From Bacillus niameyensis (GTDB lineage Bacteria; Bacillota; Bacilli; Bacillales; Bacillaceae_C): DNA of 64,000 bases. The notes beneath the pieces are model-generated. The model was not told the DNA's origin. It saw only the letters and a list, made by a program, of their open reading frames with translations, and did no database searches. Numbering within the stretch: the stretch's first letter is position 1; each line of letters opens with the position of its first letter. Below are positions 60,801 to 64,000 of the stretch, piece after piece. The stretch spans positions 1,968,530 through 2,032,529 of the forward strand of contig NZ_LN831197.1 in the NCBI RefSeq assembly GCF_001375535.1, in the 5' to 3' direction. The position numbers were made by a program, and so were the translations under genes.

Positions 60801-63800
60801 GGATTCATATCCTTTAACTGCTTCTTCATTCACAGTATATTCGTAAGCCACACCATTTTCATCGTATTTTTCTAAATCTTTGAAGCTGTATTTCCAGTCT
60901 GACTCAGCTGTCACTTCTCGCGTATTAATCACTTCACCATTTTGAAGGAGATTCACTTTAATCACTTCAGGACGATCTTTGGAGTTATCGTCTTTCCATG
61001 TTTTTGTTCCTTCTACGGAAGTTTTGCCTACTCGAACGTTTGTGATGTCAAAGCCATTAATACTAGTGTTATAGCCTTTAACTGCCTTTTCTTGAACTTC
61101 ATACGTGTAAGCTTTTCCATCAGGGTCAAAAGCCGGTATATCGACAACTTCAAATACCCAACCATCTGCTTTAGAAATTCTAATTGTATCAACCAGTTCT
61201 TTCTTGTCATCAGCAATCGATCTGAATAACTCTACTTCAATTGAGTCTGGACGATTTGCTGCATTATCATCAAGCCATGTTTTTGATATTTCAATCGACT
61301 TTAGGTTAGTACGTGTATTTGTAATCTTAAAACCATTGACTTTTGATACATAACCTGGCACATCATGTTCTTTAACAGTGTATTCATAAGCTTTACCAGT
61401 TTCATCATACTTCGGCAGATCCGTGATGATTAATTTCCAATCATTTTCTTTTGTTATTTCGTATTCTTTATAAAAAGCACCGTTTTGCAGTAAATTAACT
61501 GTAATTGTGTCTGGACGATCTATTTCATTTTCATCTTTCCACAATTTGATGACTTCAACTTCGGTTTTACCGACTCGTAAGTTAGTAATATCGTAGCCTG
61601 CTATAGATTTTTCGTAGCCATTAACAGCTTCTTCATCAACGGTATATGCAATTTCTTTTCCTTGCTCATCATACTTCTCAAGGTTTGTGAATGCATACTT
61701 CCAATCTGAATCGGCAGTCACTTCAACCGTCTTTCCAGTTTTCTCACCATTTGCCAGTAAATGAACAATGATGGATTCCGGACGATCTATTGAACCATCA
61801 TCTAGCCATGTTTTTGTTCCTTCTACTGAAGTTTTACCAACACGGAGGTTAGTAATGTCGAAACCGTTTATCGATGTTTCATAGCCTTCTACTGCTTTTT
61901 CCTTCACTTCATACGTATAAGCTTTCCCGTCTTCATTAAATGCTGGAAGGTTTTTTACTTCTAATGACCAATTTGCATCTCCTGTAAGTGTGTATGAAGC
62001 AACTAATTCCTTTTCTTCATCAGTAACGGATCTAAACAATTCGACTTCAATTGAATCTGGGCGGTCGGCTGAATCATTATCAAGCCATGTCTTCTTCAGT
62101 TCAATCGATTTCACATCTGCGCGGGTATTGATGATATCAAAGCCATCAATTCTAGTTTGGTATCCTGGAACTGGTAATTCATTGATCGTGTACTCAATTT
62201 CATTACCATCTAAATCATATTTTGCTAAATCTGTGAATGTATACTTCCAGTCTCCATTATCATTCGCGGTTACTTCTTGTTCTTTTACGACTGTTTTACC
62301 ATTCATTACCCTCACAGTAATTGAATTCGGACGGTCTATCGTGGCATTGTTATTATCTTTCCACGTCTTTACTCCTGATATATCGATTGTTTCCTGTGTG
62401 TTTGTTATGTTAAAGCCGTTAATTTCTGATTGATAACCTGTGACTTTTTCTTCCTCAACCGTATACTTAATTTCTTTTCCTTCCGAATCAAACTGAGCTA
62501 GTTCTGTGAAACTATATTTCCAGTTTGTTTTAGCTGAGACTTCCACTTTATCAATCTCGATTCCATTTGCAAGTAAATTTACCGTAATGGATTCTGGACG
62601 ATATTGTTCATCTACTTCAACCCACGTTTTTTCACCAGTGACCTTTGTAGTTCCTGTTCTTACGTTTGTAATGTCATAGCCATTAATTATTGTTTCATAA
62701 CCATCTATTTGTAGTTCAGCTACTGTATATTTAATTGCTATTCCATTATCATCATAAGCCTCTAAATTAGTGAACTTATACATCCAATTTGTTTCAGCTG
62801 TTACTGGAGCTCTGTCAACTTCTTTGCCGTTCGACAATAGTTGAACAGTAATTTCAGTTGGACGATCTTCCGACCCAGTATCTTTCCAAGTCTTCTTTCC
62901 TGCAACATTAATTTTATCTGTTCTAATGTTGGTAATGTCGAAGTCGTCAATTTTAGTTTTGTATCCCGGAACTGGCAGTTCATTAATTGTGTACTCAATT
63001 TCATTACCATCTGAGTCATACTTTACTAAATCTGTGAATGTATATTCCCAGTCACCATTGGCGTCCGCGATTACTTCCTGTTCTTTTATAACTGTTTCAC
63101 CATTCATTACCTGAACGGTAATTGATTCAGGACGACCCCCGCCATTATCTTTCCACGTTTTAGTTCCAGAAATCTCGATTGTTTCTTGTCTGTTTGTAAT
63201 GTTATAACCGTCTACTTCAGACAGATAACCTACCACCTTATCTTCCTTAACCGTGTACTTGATTTCTTTTCCTTCTTCATCAAACTGATCAAGACCCGTG
63301 AATACATATTTCCAGTCATCTTTTTCTGTTACTTCTATGTTCTTCCCAGTTGGCTCACCATTGGCAAGTAAGTTAACTGTAATTGAATCCGGGCGATACT
63401 GTTCATCCACTTCAACCCATGTTTTCTCACCAATTACATCAATAGTGTCCGTTCGCAGATTTGTAATCTTATAGCCATTTTCTGTTGGTTCATTACTGCT
63501 AGTATAACCTTTGACTGCTTTTTCTTTTACTTTATACGTATATGCTTTTCCTTCTGAATCAAATTCAGCCAAATTTTTGAAGGTATATTTCCATTTACCT
63601 TTCTCATCCGCTTTAATTATTGTATCCAGATCAGTTAAGTGGTTACCGTTTCGATAGAGTTCAACAGTTATTTCACCTGGACGGTCACCTGTTTCATTCC
63701 CATTATCTTTCCACTCTTTTTCTACTGTTACTGCTGTTTCACCTGTACGAACATTTGTAATCTTATAACCTTTGTCTGTTTTTTCAATGTCCTTTAGCGT

Positions 63801-64000
63801 ATAACCAGCAACTTGTTGTTCTTGAACTGTATACGTATATGCTTTTCCATCCTCGTCAAATGCTGCTAGATTTTCAAAGGTGTGCTTCCAATCAGAATCT
63901 GCTTTAATTGTTTCTGTCTTTAGAGGTTTATCAGCATCATTATTACGATATAGTTCTACAACTATACCTGCTTCAGGGCGTGAAGCTTCGCCTTCGTCTA
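57858..64000 (-). CDS. Giant CnaB-repeat cell-wall-anchored surface protein (5' end outside window)
   Basis: The frame is open to the window edge: at least 2047 residues, with the N-terminus missing. About 21 CnaB-type repeats of ~88 residues follow one another, each with a KTW-like lysine, a YTVKE-like glutamate and a terminal DITN asparagine. These are the residues that form intramolecular isopeptide bonds in CnaB domains. A different SpaA/prealbumin-like domain (GTVELTKYNENGEVLEGAVF) comes after the last repeat. A Pro/Glu/Lys-rich wall-spanning region, the sorting motif LPNTA, a membrane helix and an RRRR tail finish it. LPNTA is the motif reported for B. anthracis sortase C. No sortase gene is in the window. 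Likely a long, stiff adhesin or stalk. Confidence 0.93.
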   Translation of the reverse strand, partial: DEGEASRPEAGIVVELYRNNDADKPLKTETIKADSDWKHTFENLAAFDEDGKAYTYTVQEQQVAGYTLKDIEKTDKGYKITNVRTGETAVTVEKEWKDNGNETGDRPGEITVELYRNGNHLTDLDTIIKADEKGKWKYTFKNLAEFDSEGKAYTYKVKEKAVKGYTSSNEPTENGYKITNLRTDTIDVIGEKTWVEVDEQYRPDSITVNLLANGEPTGKNIEVTEKDDWKYVFTGLDQFDEEGKEIKYTVKEDKVVGYLSEVDGYNITNRQETIEISGTKTWKDNGGGRPESITVQVMNGETVIKEQEVIADANGDWEYTFTDLVKYDSDGNEIEYTINELPVPGYKTKIDDFDITNIRTDKINVAGKKTWKDTGSEDRPTEITVQLLSNGKEVDRAPVTAETNWMYKFTNLEAYDDNGIAIKYTVAELQIDGYETIINGYDITNVRTGTTKVTGEKTWVEVDEQYRPESITVNLLANGIEIDKVEVSAKTNWKYSFTELAQFDSEGKEIKYTVEEEKVTGYQSEINGFNITNTQETIDISGVKTWKDNNNATIDRPNSITVRVMNGKTVVKEQEVTANDNGDWKYTFTDLAKYDLDGNEIEYTINELPVPGYQTRIDGFDIINTRADVKSIELKKTWLDNDSADRPDSIEVELFRSVTDEEKELVASYTLTGDANWSLEVKNLPAFNEDGKAYTYEVKEKAVEGYETSINGFDITNLRVGKTSVEGTKTWLDDGSIDRPESIIVHLLANGEKTGKTVEVTADSDWKYAFTNLEKYDEQGKEIAYTVDEEAVNGYEKSIAGYDITNLRVGKTEVEVIKLWKDENEIDRPDTITVNLLQNGAFYKEYEITKENDWKLIITDLPKYDETGKAYEYTVKEHDVPGYVSKVNGFKITNTRTNLKSIEISKTWLDDNAANRPDSIEVELFRSIADDKKELVDTIRISKADGWVFEVVDIPAFDPDGKAYTYEVQEKAVKGYNTSINGFDITNVRVGKTSVEGTKTWKDDNSKDRPEVIKVNLLQNGEVINTREVTAESDWKYSFKDLEKYDENGVAYEYTVNEEAVKGYESLVEGFNITNLRIGKTSVEGTKTWKDDNSNDRPESIKVNLLQNDVVIDTVEVTAKDDWKYSFIDLEKYDENGVAYHYTVKEHGVPGYKSEVQGFDITNTRSEKTSVEVTKGWLDDNAEDRPHSIQVHLVQNGKAVKTAEVKAENDWKYIFADLDAYDENGKAYVYSVKEEHVDGYKTVIDGFNITNIRVGKTEVLGKKIWKDDNSEDRPTSITVELLQNGIVVDSKKVTAKDDWKYSFAELEKYDENGVAYTYTVKEKAINGYESTIDGYDITNVRVGKTTVEGTKTWKDDNSQNRPEVIKVHLLQNGAIFKTQEVTSATDWQYRFAGLDQYDENGVAYKYTVKEEPIKGYESTVDGYDITNLRVGQTAVEGTKTWKDDNSQDRPEVIKVHLLQNGEVIETEEVTAATDWKYSFSGLAKYDKNGVAYKYTVKEEPIKGYESTVDGYDITNVRVGKTSVEGTKTWKDDHSNDRPESIKVNLLQNGVVIDTVEVTTKDDWKYSFKDLAKYDENGVAYQYTVKEHGVPGYKSEIHGFDITNTRTDKTSVEVTKGWLDDNAEDRPASIQVHLLQNGEVIQTVVMKAENDWKHEFTDLDAYDENGRAYTYTVEEEAVAGYKTKVDGYDITNLRIGKTEVTGSKIWKDDESSDRPASITVNLLQNGKVVDSTEVTAESNWQYSFTELAKYDENGVEYKYAVQEMEVVGYETTIDGFDITNVRVGQTEVSGSKTWKDDEPQDRPDFIVVELLQNGKVIVTKEVTASDEWTYHFSNLEKFDENGKEYTYTINEQAVTGYEMTIDGYDITNKLIFGTVELTKYNENGEVLEGAVFELQDHAGNILQTGLTTDQAGKLIVSNLKPGDYQFVEVKAPSGYELDQTPILFTIEKGQAEVTKVKAVNHKTPESPKPERPEPNKPEPNRPEPNKPESNKPGSTIGNGKDPSTTPKDPNHELPNTATNYYNKMLLGVGLLIIGLSLFLFYRRRRAE

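Overview
The window is low-GC DNA from a spore-forming Bacillaceae chromosome (Bacillus sensu lato). The evidence is Bacillus-type rRNA, strong AGGAGG ribosome binding sites with frequent TTG/GTG starts, an S-box riboswitch, small spore-type proteins (SspL-like, YjcZ-like), a sporulation-kinase-like sensor, and a yeaC-yeaD-yebA-guaA block in the B. subtilis order. I cannot name the species.

Layout. 1-5.4 kb: an rRNA operon on the minus strand (16S-23S-5S, no spacer tRNA) with tandem P1/P2 promoters. 5.7-8 kb: a type I restriction HsdR remnant cut by an interspersed repeat, then a TetR regulator with twin palindromic operators and an alpha/beta hydrolase. 8.4-14.6 kb: guaA and the MoxR ATPase/DUF58/transglutaminase operon. 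14.7-17.6 kb: the NAD salvage operon pncA-pncB-nadE. 17.74-19.62 kb: a perfect 20-bp satellite with about 92 identical copies. 19.6-27 kb: lacZ, a DUF2071 protein, an anchored DUF1906 protein and the large catalase KatE. 27-33 kb: small spore-type genes, a metallo-beta-lactamase-fold hydrolase, an aconitase relic, a PAS histidine kinase, a lysophospholipase-like hydrolase and a HisJ-type phosphatase. 33-39.8 kb: a non-canonical peptide ABC importer. Its binding lipoprotein looks circularly permuted, both permeases carry long N-terminal extensions, and the two ATPases are fused and divergently transcribed. 40-47 kb: small redox genes (flavin reductase, YneR, WrbA, FMN reductase, luciferase-like monooxygenase, DUF24/HxlR regulator), a YozB membrane protein, and a SAM-riboswitch-controlled methionine synthase. 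47-55.4 kb: an unrecognised membrane protein, an MHYT-GGDEF-EAL protein, a GNAT enzyme, an SspL-like SASP and a double-kinase hybrid sensor. 55.5-64 kb: a MITE-like repeat, an ECF sigma/anti-sigma pair, and the C-terminal part of a giant CnaB-repeat surface protein ending in LPNTA, which runs off the window.

The most unusual items are the homogeneous satellite, the permuted binding protein and its importer, a structured element present twice ahead of unrelated genes (28.9 and 42.3 kb), and the nested duplications inside the CnaB protein.
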